The notes: generated by a model from the letters alone, not told the origin. A stretch of DNA of 64,000 nucleotides from SPDF01 sp963812085 (GCA_963812085.1 CAWETL010000004.1:62001-126000), one strand, 5' to 3'; positions 41,536 to 52,365 are shown, counted from the stretch's first letter. Translations and numbers: made by a program.

Positions 41536-41940
41536 GTGGCACGAACATCCAGACGACGCAGTAACAACAGTTCCAACGCGGCAGCGATCGCCGCCCCATC
41601 CTTCCGCCGGTCCTCAGGCCGATCCTACTCCGGCCACCGTGAATGGCTCCTCGCCCAGCATGGCTCCATCTGTGCCTACTGCGGCATCGAGACGGCTCCC
41701 GAGGCGATCACGCTTGACCACGTGCGTCCCCGGCGCGGGCAGGATGCCTACGACCGGCCGGACAACCTCGTGTTGGCGTGCCGCGACTGCAACGCCGCCA
41801 AGGCCGACACGCCGCTGGTCGCGTTCCTCATGCAGCGGCGCTCGCGGGGCGTCTTCCTCCTGCACTACGGCGAACATCTTTCCGAGCCGCTCAAGGAGCT
41901 GGCGCGGAAGGCGTCGGAGAGGCCGATACTTCCCGCCTGA
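41536..41940 (+). CDS. Small HNH endonuclease
   Basis: A 134-residue protein. A basic, Ser/Asn-rich N-terminal tail of about 35 residues precedes the HNH core: ICAYCGIE (first zinc pair), ITLDHVRPRRG (catalytic His), DNLVLACRDCNAAK (Asn and second zinc pair). A short helical C-terminus ends in KELARKASERPILPA. It resembles the IscB/McrA-like HNH fold of free-standing nucleases, which nick or cut DNA. No restriction, intron or phage partner gene is adjacent. GTG 41536 is the only good start. An intrinsic terminator follows. Confidence 0.88.
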   Translation: MARTSRRRSNNSSNAAAIAAPSFRRSSGRSYSGHREWLLAQHGSICAYCGIETAPEAITLDHVRPRRGQDAYDRPDNLVLACRDCNAAKADTPLVAFLMQRRSRGVFLLHYGEHLSEPLKELARKASERPILPA

Positions 41941-41984
41941 CGGCGGGGCGCGGGTTAGAGGGAAAGCGGGTCGGCACAGACCAA

Positions 41985-42020
41985 GCGGAGGGCTCCCATC
42001 CGGGAACCCTCCGCTGTTGT
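41985..42020 (+). terminator. Intrinsic terminator after HNH gene
   Basis: GCGGAGGG-c-TCCC / GGGA-a-CCCTCCGC (41985-42014) with an ATCC loop, then TGTTGTTTCTT. It is a good plus-strand terminator and lies between convergent genes. Confidence 0.85.
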
Positions 42021-42047
42021 TTCTTCCCCGCTTCCCCGCTTCCCCGC

Positions 42048-45000
42048 CTATTTCACCGCTTCCCCCACGATCCTCGCCTGCTCTGCGGCGTGCGCCGCCG
42101 GGTAGCCCTCGGCGGGGCTGGCCCGCTCCGGTCGCCCAGCATACCGGAGGGAGACACCGGTGGGCAGGATCGCCTCGAGCCGGTCGCTCACGTAGCTCCA
42201 GGCCCCCATGTTCTTCGGCTCTTCCTGCGCCCACACCACCTCGCGGGCTGCCGGATACCGGCCCAGCACGGCGCGGAGCTCCTCGGCCGGGAACGGCGCC
42301 AGCAGTTCCTGCCGCACGATCGCCGGGCGCACCGGCGACGTCTCGGCCGCCGCGAGAAGCTCGTAGTACAACTTGCCGGAGCAGAGGACCACTCGCGCGG
42401 CCTTCGTCGGCGCGGTCGGGTCGTCGAGGACCGGCTGGAAATCTCCGCTCGTGAGATCGGCCAGGCTGGACGCCGCCGCCGGGAGTCGGAGCAGGCTCTT
42501 TGGGGTCATGACCACCAGCGGCCGGAACCGTCCGTCCCGCGCCTGCCGCCGGAGCAAGTGGAAATACTGCGCCGGCGTCGTGCAGTTGGCCACCCGCATA
42601 TTGTGCTCGGCGCAGAGCTGGAGGAACCGCTCCAGCCGCGCGCTGGAGTGTTCGGGTCCCTGGCCCTCGTAGCCGTGCGGCAGCAGCAGGGTGAGCCGGG
42701 TGCGCTGTCCCCACTTTGACTGCCCGGCCGCCACGAACTGGTCCACGATGACCTGCGCGCCGTTGACGAAGTCGCCGAACTGCCCTTCCCAGAGCACCAG
42801 GGCCTCGGGCGCGGCCACGCTGTAGCCGTACTCGAACCCCATGGTGGCCAGCTCCGAAAGCGGGCTGTTGTAGACCTCCATCGGCGCCAGCGCGCCGGTG
42901 AGCCGCTGGATCGGCGCGCAGGTCTCCCCGGTCTTCACGTCGTGCAGCACGAAGTGGCGATGGCTGAACGTGCCGCGCTCGGAGTCCTGTCCGGTGAGGC
43001 GGATCGGCACCCCCTCGAGGAGCAGGGAGCCCATGGCGAGTGCCTCGGCGTGGCCCCAGTCGATGCCGCCCGCCGTGCCGATGTCCTGACGACGGCGTTC
43101 GAGCTGACGCGCCAGCTTGGGGTGGACGGTGAACCCCTCGGGCCAGGCCAGAAGCTGTTCGTTGAGGGCCTGCAGGAAATCCGCCGGGAGGGCGGTGTCC
43201 AGCGGGCGGGCGTCAGCCGCCGCGGGGGCGGGTGCCTCCGTCCGCGGCGCCGCGGCAGCCGCCTTCATCGCCTGCTGGATCTCGACCAGGCGCTGGTAGG
43301 CCCGGTCGTTGAGCTCCTCGGCCTCCGGGGCGGTCAGGAGGCCTTCCCGCACCAGCCGCTCGGCGTACTGCGCCCGCGCGGTCGGGAGATCCTTGATCCG
43401 GGCGTACATGACCGGCTGGGTGTAGGTCGGCTCGTCCCCTTCGTTGTGCCCCCACCGTCGGTAGCCCACCAGGTCGATCAGCACGTCGCTGCGGAACTTT
43501 TCCCGGTAGGCCATCGAAAGCCGCACCGCCGACAGGCACGCTTCGGGGTCGTCGGCGTTGACGTGGATGATCGCCACGTCGAATCCCTTGGCCAGGTCAG
43601 AGGCGTGCCGCGTCGAGCGCGAGTCCCGCACGTCGGTGGTGAAGCCCACCTGGTTGTTCGTGATGAGGTGCAGCGTGCCGCCCGGGTCGTACCCGGAAAG
43701 GTTGGCCAGGTTGAGCGTTTCCGCGACCACGCCCTGTCCGGCAAACGCGGCGTCGCCGTGGATGACCACGGACAGCGCGGCGGTCGGGTCGTGCTCCACC
43801 GTTCGTCCCTTGCGCGAGGTCTGGCGGGCGCGGATCCGGCCGTTGACCACGGGGCCGACGAACTCGAGGTGGCTGGGGTTCGGCAGCACGCTCACGGTGA
43901 TGGTCTTGCCGCCGGAGCTGCGGACCGTTCCCTCGGCGCCAAGGTGGTACTTCACGTCGCCGGTGCCGGCGTCGGGCTCCTTCGGGCGCGCCTTGTGCCC
44001 CTCGAACTCCGAGAGGATGGTCTCGTAGGGTCGGCCGACCGTGTGCACCAGCACGTTGAGCCGGCCCCGGTGCGCCATCCCGATCGCCAGCTCGCGCGCG
44101 CCCTGCTCGGCCGCCAGGTCGGTGGCCACGTCGAGCATCGGCACCAGCGCGTCCACGCCCTCGATGGAAAACCGCTTTTGGCCCAGGTAGGCCTTGTGCA
44201 GGAACCGCTCGAACGCCTCCACCTCGGTGAGCCGGGCCAGCAGCCGCTTCTTCTCGTCCGCCGACAGCGGGCGCCGGTAGGCTCCCGATTCGATGGCGTT
44301 GCGGAGCCAGACCCGCTCGGCGTGGTCGGAGATGTGCTCGACTTCGTAGGCGATGGTGCCGCAGTAGGTCTCGCGCAGTCGGGGAAGCGCATCCGCCAGG
44401 GTCTGGCCGGCCACCGCCACGCGGAGGACGCTGGCGGGGATCCGCGCCAGGATTTCGGGGGTGAGCCCGAGCGCGGCCGGGTCGAGCGCGGGATCGCCGA
44501 TCGGCTCGCTGCCGAGGGGATCGAGCCGCGCCGCGAGGTGCCCGTGGGTGCGAAATGCCTTGACCAGTCCCATCGCCGCCGCGACGTGCGCCAGGTCGGC
44601 GGATCCGGTCGCTTCCCGCATCGGCCCGGCCGCCGCGCTCATGGCGGCGGGGTGCATCGGGGCCGCGACCGGCGCGATGCCGAGGCTCGCAGCGATGGCC
44701 TCGTAGAACCCCTGTTCGCCGGAGAGCAGCAGCTCAAGCGTGCGGAGATAGCTCCCCGACTCGGCGCCCTGGATGACGCGGTGGTCATAGGTGCTGGTGA
44801 TGGTCATCACCTTGCTCACGCCGAGTTCGCGGATCCGTTCGACCGGCACGGTGCTGAATTCCGGAGGGTAGCCGATGGCGCCCACGGCGATGATGGTTCC
44901 CTGGCCGGCCATCAGTCGGGGCACCGAGGCCACCGTGCCGAGCCCGCCGGGATTGGTCAGCTGAATGGTGCCGCCCGTGAAATCGTCGGGCATGAGCTTG

Positions 45001-45653
45001 TTGGTGCGCGCCTTCTCGATCAGCGATTCGTACGTGGCGTGGAAGGCCGCGAAGTCCATCCGCTCGGCGCCTTTGATCACGGGCACCACGAGCCCGCGCG
45101 TGCCGTCCTTCCGCTCCATGTCCACCGCGATCCCGAGCCCGACGGAGGTCGGCTGCACCCGGTGGGGGACGCCGTCGTAGACGGCCAGCACGTCCACCAT
45201 CGAGGGGTGCGAGGCCAGCCCGCGGACGATCGCGTAGCCGATCAGGTGGGTGAAGGAGATCTTCTCGGGCCGCCCGGCCGCCTTGAGGGCCAGGTTGAGT
45301 TCGGCGCGCCGCGTCTCGAGGGCCGCGACGGAAATCTCCCGGAAGGTGGTGGCCGTCGGGACGCCGAGGCTCTCGTTCATGTTGGCGACGAGGCGTGCGG
45401 CGGGTCCCTTGAGCGGGATCGCGTTGGAGGGGGCGGCGCTGGGGGCCGCGGGCGGAGTCGGGACGGGCGCCGCGACGGCCGCCGGAGCGGGCGCGGCCCC
45501 GTTACCGCGCACCGACGCAGGAGTCTCTCCGGTCACGCCGCTCTCGAACAGCGTGCGCCACTCCGGGGACACCCCGGCGGGATTCCGGAGGAACTCCTCG
45601 TACAGGGCCTGCGCGAATCCCGCGTTGGCCGTTTCGAACACGTTCGAATCCAC
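42048..45653 (-). CDS. kgd: Multifunctional 2-oxoglutarate dehydrogenase/decarboxylase (KGD type)
   Basis: A 1201-residue fusion for the 2-oxoglutarate step of the TCA cycle. The first 40 residues resemble the E1 N-terminus (FAQALYEEFLRNPAGVSPEW), then a Pro/Ala linker. The E2 acyltransferase domain (about 75-310) has STYDHRVIQGAESG as its catalytic motif, and there is no lipoyl domain. The ThDP E1 part (about 370-1201) has GMAHRGRLNVLVHTVGRP, HGDAAFAGQGVV and VGYRRWGHNEGDEPTYTQP. This order matches actinobacterial KGD/SucA. GTG 45653 has GGAG six bases upstream. It needs lipoyl carriers encoded elsewhere for full complex activity. Confidence 0.95.
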   Translation of the reverse strand: MDSNVFETANAGFAQALYEEFLRNPAGVSPEWRTLFESGVTGETPASVRGNGAAPAPAAVAAPVPTPPAAPSAAPSNAIPLKGPAARLVANMNESLGVPTATTFREISVAALETRRAELNLALKAAGRPEKISFTHLIGYAIVRGLASHPSMVDVLAVYDGVPHRVQPTSVGLGIAVDMERKDGTRGLVVPVIKGAERMDFAAFHATYESLIEKARTNKLMPDDFTGGTIQLTNPGGLGTVASVPRLMAGQGTIIAVGAIGYPPEFSTVPVERIRELGVSKVMTITSTYDHRVIQGAESGSYLRTLELLLSGEQGFYEAIAASLGIAPVAAPMHPAAMSAAAGPMREATGSADLAHVAAAMGLVKAFRTHGHLAARLDPLGSEPIGDPALDPAALGLTPEILARIPASVLRVAVAGQTLADALPRLRETYCGTIAYEVEHISDHAERVWLRNAIESGAYRRPLSADEKKRLLARLTEVEAFERFLHKAYLGQKRFSIEGVDALVPMLDVATDLAAEQGARELAIGMAHRGRLNVLVHTVGRPYETILSEFEGHKARPKEPDAGTGDVKYHLGAEGTVRSSGGKTITVSVLPNPSHLEFVGPVVNGRIRARQTSRKGRTVEHDPTAALSVVIHGDAAFAGQGVVAETLNLANLSGYDPGGTLHLITNNQVGFTTDVRDSRSTRHASDLAKGFDVAIIHVNADDPEACLSAVRLSMAYREKFRSDVLIDLVGYRRWGHNEGDEPTYTQPVMYARIKDLPTARAQYAERLVREGLLTAPEAEELNDRAYQRLVEIQQAMKAAAAAPRTEAPAPAAADARPLDTALPADFLQALNEQLLAWPEGFTVHPKLARQLERRRQDIGTAGGIDWGHAEALAMGSLLLEGVPIRLTGQDSERGTFSHRHFVLHDVKTGETCAPIQRLTGALAPMEVYNSPLSELATMGFEYGYSVAAPEALVLWEGQFGDFVNGAQVIVDQFVAAGQSKWGQRTRLTLLLPHGYEGQGPEHSSARLERFLQLCAEHNMRVANCTTPAQYFHLLRRQARDGRFRPLVVMTPKSLLRLPAAASSLADLTSGDFQPVLDDPTAPTKAARVVLCSGKLYYELLAAAETSPVRPAIVRQELLAPFPAEELRAVLGRYPAAREVVWAQEEPKNMGAWSYVSDRLEAILPTGVSLRYAGRPERASPAEGYPAAHAAEQARIVGEAVK

Positions 45654-45835
45654 TCGCTGCTCCAGTGCCTCAGGAGGTCAGGCCGGCGGGGTGCAGGGCC
45701 TCGGCGGCGTCCCCGAAAGATAATCGCCCCGCTGCCGGCCATCGTCGTCGGAGGCGCGCGCTCTTGCCTCCCTCTCGGCCTCCCGGTAACCTCCCCCTCA
45801 TCCCCTGATCACGACAGGATCAACCGATCGCCGCC

Positions 45836-46948
45836 TTGACTCGCCTCCCGGTGTGGACTCGCGTGCCGCTCCTCGCGGCCGCGCTCGCGGCCTGTGAGAA
45901 GCCGACGGGGGCGGCCGTCATCGGCTACGCCTTTCCCCGCGAAAACCAGCAGGCCGCGCTGGTCGCCGCCGCGCGGCTGCCCACCGACACCACGAACGGC
46001 AGCATCCGCATCGTCGGCGACTGGGACTCCGGCGGCACCGAGGCGACGGTTGAACTCGCCCGCGCGCACCGCCTGATCGCCCTGCCGAGGGTGGTGGGCG
46101 TGGTGGGGCACGCGGCGAGCCGGGGCTCCCTGATCGCGGCGCCGGTGTATGTGAGCGCGGGCATTCCCCTCGTGGTGCCCACGGCCAGCAGCAGCCGCCT
46201 CTGGGACATCGGCAAGTGGATCTTTCCGATGGCGCCGGGCGATTCGGTCGAGGCCGAGTTCCTGGGGCACGTGGCGATCGACCGGCTGCACGGCTCCCGG
46301 CTGGCGATCTACTTCGCGAACAATCCCTACGGCAGCGGGATCCGCCGGGAACTGCGGGCCTACCTGGCCCGCCGGGGTGTCTCGCCGGTCGACCAGGTGC
46401 CGTTCGTCGACGGCGCCGATCTTCCCACGCTCGTCGAGGCCTCCCTCGTCCGGAGCCATCCCGACCTGGTGGTGCTGGTGGGCCGCCAGGTGGAAGTCGC
46501 CCGACTGGCCGCGCTCATCAACGACCATGACCCGTCCATCCACCTTCTCGCCGCGGACGGCGCGCTCGACCAGGTCGCGTCCCTGATCGTGACGGCGGGC
46601 CCCGCGAGCGATTCGCTGTACCTGACGTCCTTCTGGGTGCCCGACACCACCGATTCGCTGCAGCGGGCGTTCATCAACCAGTACCGTCTCGAGTCCGGGC
46701 GCGAGCCCCTCTCGTTCGAGGCGATGCGGTATGACGCCATCATGGTGCTCGCGGAGGCGATCCACGAAGTGGGTCCCGACCGCGCGGCGATTCGCGACTG
46801 GCTCTGGTCGCTCGGCGGGTCGCGGCCGGCGTACCAGGGCGTCACCGGCGAGATCAGCTTCCGGCCGGGCGCCCGCCATCGCCTGTACCTCGTCCGCCTG
46901 CAGGACGGCGTGCCGGTGGTGGTTCCCGACTCGGCGGTGCTGCGATGA
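45836..46948 (+). CDS. Periplasmic binding lipoprotein coupled to a hybrid kinase
   Basis: A 370-residue lipoprotein starting at TTG 45836, with signal RVPLLAAALAAC. The type-1 periplasmic binding fold is seen in VVGVVGHAASRGSLIAAPVY, GIPLVVPTASSSRLW, SRLAIYFANNPYGSGIRREL and SFEAMRYDAIMVLAEAI. It is similar in kind to the protein at 4508-5674 but clearly diverged. There are no ABC permease genes. The stop overlaps the histidine kinase ATG (ATGA), so the pair is probably a two-part sensor with this protein as the ligand-binding unit. Confidence 0.9.
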   Translation: MTRLPVWTRVPLLAAALAACEKPTGAAVIGYAFPRENQQAALVAAARLPTDTTNGSIRIVGDWDSGGTEATVELARAHRLIALPRVVGVVGHAASRGSLIAAPVYVSAGIPLVVPTASSSRLWDIGKWIFPMAPGDSVEAEFLGHVAIDRLHGSRLAIYFANNPYGSGIRRELRAYLARRGVSPVDQVPFVDGADLPTLVEASLVRSHPDLVVLVGRQVEVARLAALINDHDPSIHLLAADGALDQVASLIVTAGPASDSLYLTSFWVPDTTDSLQRAFINQYRLESGREPLSFEAMRYDAIMVLAEAIHEVGPDRAAIRDWLWSLGGSRPAYQGVTGEISFRPGARHRLYLVRLQDGVPVVVPDSAVLR

Positions 46949-48888
46949 CGCACGCCGCCCCCGAGGCCGGCCGCCGCTGGCGGCGATCGCTCAGCATCCG
47001 CACGCTGTTCCTCGTCCTGGTCACCATGGTGGGGCTCTACGTGCTGGGCGTGTCCATCTTCCTGGCCGTCCGCATGCACCCGGGGGCGGTCCTCCTCCGG
47101 CAGGACACCGAGCCGGTGCTGGAACTCTTCGGGGTGCTCAACGGACGTTCGCAGCGGCTCGAGGCCGAGGTGCGGGACCTGCAGAGCCTCGTGGCGCTCG
47201 GTGCGCCGGGCTATCCCTCCGCCCTCGTGCGCCTGCGGGAACAGCTCACCGAGGCGCCGGACGAGCCGAGCACCCGGGCCTACACGGCGGTCCCCGAGGC
47301 GATGCGGGCATCGATGGCGGCGGCCGACGAGGCCATCGCGCGGCTCGAGACCGCCGCGCTCGAGGCGGTGAGCCTGCTCGAACTGGGGCGCTACGAGGCG
47401 GCCCAGGCCCGGATGATGTCGGTCAACGCGCTGGTGGGCGAAATGAACCGCCACCTCGCGGAGTCGGAGCGGCGCGGGCTCTCGGACCTGGTCCGCCGGG
47501 AAGACGAACTCTCACGGGCCACGGGCCAGGCGCTCAACGCCGTGCTCTGGTGGCTCGGCTTCGGGTTCTTTTTCCTGCCGGCGGTGCTCATCCTGGCGTA
47601 CCGCCGCCTCGGCGCACCGCTTCGCGACCTGGAGGAAGGGTTGACCCACGTCGCCGAGGGAGACCTGCACGCCCAGCTGCCGGTGCGATACGCCGACGAG
47701 ATCGGGCGCCTGGCCGAACATTTCAACCACATGACCTCGGTCTTGCGGGAGCGCGCCGAGGAGCAGGGCCGGTTCGCGGCCGCGGGCGAGCTCATCGCGG
47801 GCGTGGCCCACGAGGTCAACAACCCGCTGATGGCCATCTCCGCCATCACCCAGCAGCGCCTCGAGGACGACGACCTCCGCGCCGACGACCGGCAGGACAT
47901 GCTGCAGATCCTCCGACAGTCCCGGCGCGCCGGCAAGCTGCTCTCGGGGCTCCTGCGCTTTGCGCGGAGCGCCGGCGAGCCCCGGGCCAACACGGCGAAC
48001 ATCGGCCGGGTTGTCCGCGAGGCGATCGACCTCGTGTCGTACCAGTTCGGCGTGGCCGAGATCACGCTCGACGCGCAACTCGAAGCCGACCTCCCCCGCG
48101 TACTGGGGGACCCGGCCCGGCTGGAACAGGTGTTCGTCAACCTGCTCAGTAACGCGATTCACGCCGTCCGCCAGGTCCCGCCGCCGCGGACCATCACCCT
48201 GACCAGCGGGCGGACTGCCGACGGCGTGTCGCTGACCCTCGAGGACAACGGCCCCGGCATCCCGGTCACCCTGCAGCACCGGCTTTTTCGCCCCTTCGTG
48301 ACCACGAAGGGGCGCCAGGGCACGGGCCTCGGGCTCTACATCTCGCGGCAGATCCTTCGCGACGCCGGCGGCGAAATCGAGGTGGAGCCGTCTGCGAGCG
48401 GCGGGGCGCGGTTCCACATCCGGCTGCCGGCGGCGCAGGACACCGACTGGCTCACCACGCCGCGGGACCAGGTGCGTCCCGAGCTCCCCGCCACCCTCGA
48501 CGGGGTCCGGATCCTGGTGGTGGACGACGAGGAGGCGCTCCGCCGGCCGATCGCGCGGTTCCTCCGGCGCCGGGGCGCCGAGGTGCTGGAGGCGGGAGAC
48601 GGTCTCGAGGCGATGGAACGGCTGCACGCCGCGGAAGGGCGGCTGGATGTCGTGCTCGCCGACCTGCGGATGCCGCGGATGGACGGGGTGAGCCTGCAGG
48701 CCGAGATCCGGCGGGAGTTTCCCCGGCTCGCGGAGCGGATCGTCTTTCTCTCGGGAGATCTCTCCCACCTCACCAGCAGCGGCGACGGCCCGGTCGCCAC
48801 CGACCGCATTCTCCTTAAGCCGGTGGCCCTGGAGGACGTGGAGTCGCGGCTGCTGCAGGTCCTGCGCGACGCGCCGCTGGCCGGCTGA
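46945..48888 (+). CDS. Hybrid sensor histidine kinase with C-terminal receiver
   Basis: A 647-residue inner-membrane kinase. TM1 is at about 20-43 and a helical periplasmic domain at 45-190. TM2 is near 193-215, followed by HAMP (LGAPLRDLEEGLTHVAEGDL). The phospho-acceptor His289 is in GVAHEVNNPLMAISAI. The ATPase domain has NLLSNAIHAV, LEDNGPGIP and TKGRQGTGLGLYI. The last 120 residues are a receiver (ILVVDDEEALRR, VVLADLRMPRMDG, ILLKPVALEDV). Coupled by ATGA to the binding lipoprotein, it is likely to phosphorylate its own receiver and then a separate output protein not seen here. Confidence 0.94.
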   Translation: MTHAAPEAGRRWRRSLSIRTLFLVLVTMVGLYVLGVSIFLAVRMHPGAVLLRQDTEPVLELFGVLNGRSQRLEAEVRDLQSLVALGAPGYPSALVRLREQLTEAPDEPSTRAYTAVPEAMRASMAAADEAIARLETAALEAVSLLELGRYEAAQARMMSVNALVGEMNRHLAESERRGLSDLVRREDELSRATGQALNAVLWWLGFGFFFLPAVLILAYRRLGAPLRDLEEGLTHVAEGDLHAQLPVRYADEIGRLAEHFNHMTSVLRERAEEQGRFAAAGELIAGVAHEVNNPLMAISAITQQRLEDDDLRADDRQDMLQILRQSRRAGKLLSGLLRFARSAGEPRANTANIGRVVREAIDLVSYQFGVAEITLDAQLEADLPRVLGDPARLEQVFVNLLSNAIHAVRQVPPPRTITLTSGRTADGVSLTLEDNGPGIPVTLQHRLFRPFVTTKGRQGTGLGLYISRQILRDAGGEIEVEPSASGGARFHIRLPAAQDTDWLTTPRDQVRPELPATLDGVRILVVDDEEALRRPIARFLRRRGAEVLEAGDGLEAMERLHAAEGRLDVVLADLRMPRMDGVSLQAEIRREFPRLAERIVFLSGDLSHLTSSGDGPVATDRILLKPVALEDVESRLLQVLRDAPLAG

Positions 48889-50473
48889 TCGCGGTCCAGC
48901 GGGCGAGCGCCCCGGCCACCTCGGCCTCCCCCCATTCCAGTTCGCGTCCCAGGAGCGTCGCCACGCGCGGCGCCGCCTGGGCGCCGTGATCGGTGGTCTC
49001 GTAGTACAGGTGGATCCGGCGCACCAGGACGTCCTCGACCTCCGCCGCAAGCTCCCGGCGCGCGTGGTGGATGACTTCCGCCTCGATCGCCGGATGGTCG
49101 GGATGGAGCCGTGCCAGCAGGGTGCGGTCCGTGCGCACCAGGTTGCACACCGCCGCCGCCTCCGTGCCGTAGTGGGCAAGGAGGTGGTCGGCCGTCTCCG
49201 CGGATATCCCCAGCCCGAGATCCAGCGTGGCCTGCCGGAGCGGCGCCAGGTCCGCCGCCTCTCCTCCGGGCAGCGGCTCGACGTCGGTCGCGGCCGGCTC
49301 GGGACGGCGCCGGCCGTCTCGGTGGGACAACTCGACCGCGACCGCGTCGACGAGTTCGGCGGCCATCGACCGGAAGGTCGTCAGCTTGCCGCCGGCAATG
49401 GTGAACATGCCCCCGGGCCCGCGGCGGATGACGTGCTCCCGGCTGAGCGCGGAGGCCTCGCGCGGGTCGTCGGAGCCGAGGAGCGCGCGCACCCCGGCCC
49501 ACGTGGAGATGATGTCCGATTCCGCGAGATGGGCCTGCGGAAAGCAGGCGTTGGCCGAGCGCAGCAGGTACACGATGTCGGCCGCGTCGGGGGCGGTGGC
49601 CTCGGGGGGGGCGGGCTCGTCGGTGTCGGTGGTCCCGATGTAGGAGAACGCGCCCCAGGGCAGGACGAACATCACCCGGCCGTCGATCGGGCTGGTCAGG
49701 GTGATGGCGTCGGTGTGGCCCAGGCGTTCGCGTCGCACCATGACGTGCGAGCCACGGGTCCGGCGGAGCATGGGGGCGGCGGACGGATCCTCGAGCCGGC
49801 GGAGCTGGTCGGTCCACGGGCCGGTGGCATTCACGACGACCGACGCTTGCACCAGGCCCTCGACGCCGGACGCGTCCTGCACGACGGCACCCCGCACCCG
49901 GCCATCGCTCTGCTCGAGCCGCGTGACGCGGGTGTAGGTGGCGATCGCGGCGCCGTGCTCCAGCGCGGACCGGGCCGTGGCCAGCACGAGCCGGGCGTCG
50001 TCACACTGCGCGTCGTAATAGCGGGCCCCGCCCACCAGGCCGCGCTCGCGGAGCATCGGCTCCGCCGCGAGAAGTGCGCGCTTGCCGAGGATGCGGTGCC
50101 GCCGCACATTCCGGAACGCGGCGAGCACGTCGTACAGCCACATGCCGGCCGCCAGCTTCCAGAGGGGGACCCGGTCGCCGTGGTGGACCGGGAACACGAA
50201 GGCGAGGGGCCGCACCAGGTGCGGGGCGATCCGCATCAGCGTCCGCCGCTCCCGCGTGGCCTCGTGGACCAGGCGGAAGTCGCCCTGTTCGAGGTAGCGC
50301 AGGCCGCCGTGGATCAGTCGGCTCGAGTGGGAGCTGGTTCCGGCGCCGAGGTCGCGCGCCTCGACCAGCGCCGTCCGGTACCCGCGCATCGCGGCGTCCC
50401 GGGCGATGCCGGCGCCGGTGATCCCGCCGCCGATGACGAGCAGGTCAAACGCGTGGGCCGTCAACCGGTCCAT
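48815..50473 (-). CDS. glpD: Aerobic glycerol-3-phosphate dehydrogenase
   Basis: A 552-residue FAD enzyme oxidising glycerol-3-phosphate to dihydroxyacetone phosphate and feeding electrons to quinone at the membrane. The FAD motif is DLLVIGGGITGAGIARDAAM, followed by GTSSHSSRLIHGGLRYLEQG, SYIGTTDTDEP and AGGKLTTFRSMA, plus the helical C-terminal domain. ATG 50473 places the FAD motif at the usual distance; an in-frame ATG at 50509 would add 12 residues and overlap the divergent gene start. The Pro/Ala-rich tail overlaps the opposite kinase gene by 74 bases. Confidence 0.94.
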   Translation of the reverse strand: MDRLTAHAFDLLVIGGGITGAGIARDAAMRGYRTALVEARDLGAGTSSHSSRLIHGGLRYLEQGDFRLVHEATRERRTLMRIAPHLVRPLAFVFPVHHGDRVPLWKLAAGMWLYDVLAAFRNVRRHRILGKRALLAAEPMLRERGLVGGARYYDAQCDDARLVLATARSALEHGAAIATYTRVTRLEQSDGRVRGAVVQDASGVEGLVQASVVVNATGPWTDQLRRLEDPSAAPMLRRTRGSHVMVRRERLGHTDAITLTSPIDGRVMFVLPWGAFSYIGTTDTDEPAPPEATAPDAADIVYLLRSANACFPQAHLAESDIISTWAGVRALLGSDDPREASALSREHVIRRGPGGMFTIAGGKLTTFRSMAAELVDAVAVELSHRDGRRRPEPAATDVEPLPGGEAADLAPLRQATLDLGLGISAETADHLLAHYGTEAAAVCNLVRTDRTLLARLHPDHPAIEAEVIHHARRELAAEVEDVLVRRIHLYYETTDHGAQAAPRVATLLGRELEWGEAEVAGALARWTAISRPAARRAGPAAAATPRPPGPPA

Positions 50474-50507
50474 GCTCGCGCGACGGAAGGAAACGTTACG
50501 AGTGTCC

Positions 50508-51065
50508 ATGACGTCCGAGGGGCGGCTGCCGCTGCCCAGTACCTGGTTGACCTGGCACGACTACCTGCTCCGGCCGGGTATGCGTGTCCTCGACGTGGCC
50601 TGCGGCCAGGGGCGGCACAGCCTCGCCGCCGCGGCGCGCGGGGCGGAGGTGACCGCCTGGGACCGCGACGCCGCCGCGCTGGAGATCGGCCGCGCGCACG
50701 CCGCCGCGCGCGACCTGCGCGTCGACTGGCAGGCGGTGGACCTTGAAGGTGACTGGCCCGACTTGCCGCCCTTCGATGCGGTGCTGGTCTTCGACTACCT
50801 TGACCGGGGGCGCATTCCGCGGTTGCTTGAGGCGCTGGCCCCGGGCGGCACGCTGATTATGGAAACATTCATGGTGACCCAGCGCGAATTGGGCTGGGGC
50901 CCGACCCGGGACGACCACCTGCTCGCGCGCGGCGAACTGACCCGGCTCATCGCCCCGCTCGAGGTGCTCCACGGACGCGAGGTGCTCGAGCCGGTGGACG
51001 TGGAGCGCTGGCGCGCGGTGGCGAGTGTCGTTGCCCGGCGGCGCCCCGACTCACCTTCACGCTGA
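50508..51065 (+). CDS. SAM-dependent methyltransferase, TehB-like
   Basis: A 185-residue class I methyltransferase. Motif I is MRVLDVACGQGRHSLAAAAR, the acidic residue ending strand 2 is in EVTAWDRDAAAL, and motif II is DAVLVFDYLDRG, with LEALAPGGTLIMETF after it. The size and the motif GQGRHSL match small TehB/UbiE-like enzymes; the substrate is unknown. ATG 50508 shares bases with an opposite-strand ATG, so the divergent promoters are tightly packed; GTG 50502 is an alternative start. The thiolase follows nine bases after the stop. Confidence 0.88.
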   Translation: MTSEGRLPLPSTWLTWHDYLLRPGMRVLDVACGQGRHSLAAAARGAEVTAWDRDAAALEIGRAHAAARDLRVDWQAVDLEGDWPDLPPFDAVLVFDYLDRGRIPRLLEALAPGGTLIMETFMVTQRELGWGPTRDDHLLARGELTRLIAPLEVLHGREVLEPVDVERWRAVASVVARRRPDSPSR

Positions 51066-51073
51066 ACGATAAT

Positions 51074-52365
<1,292 letters not shown>

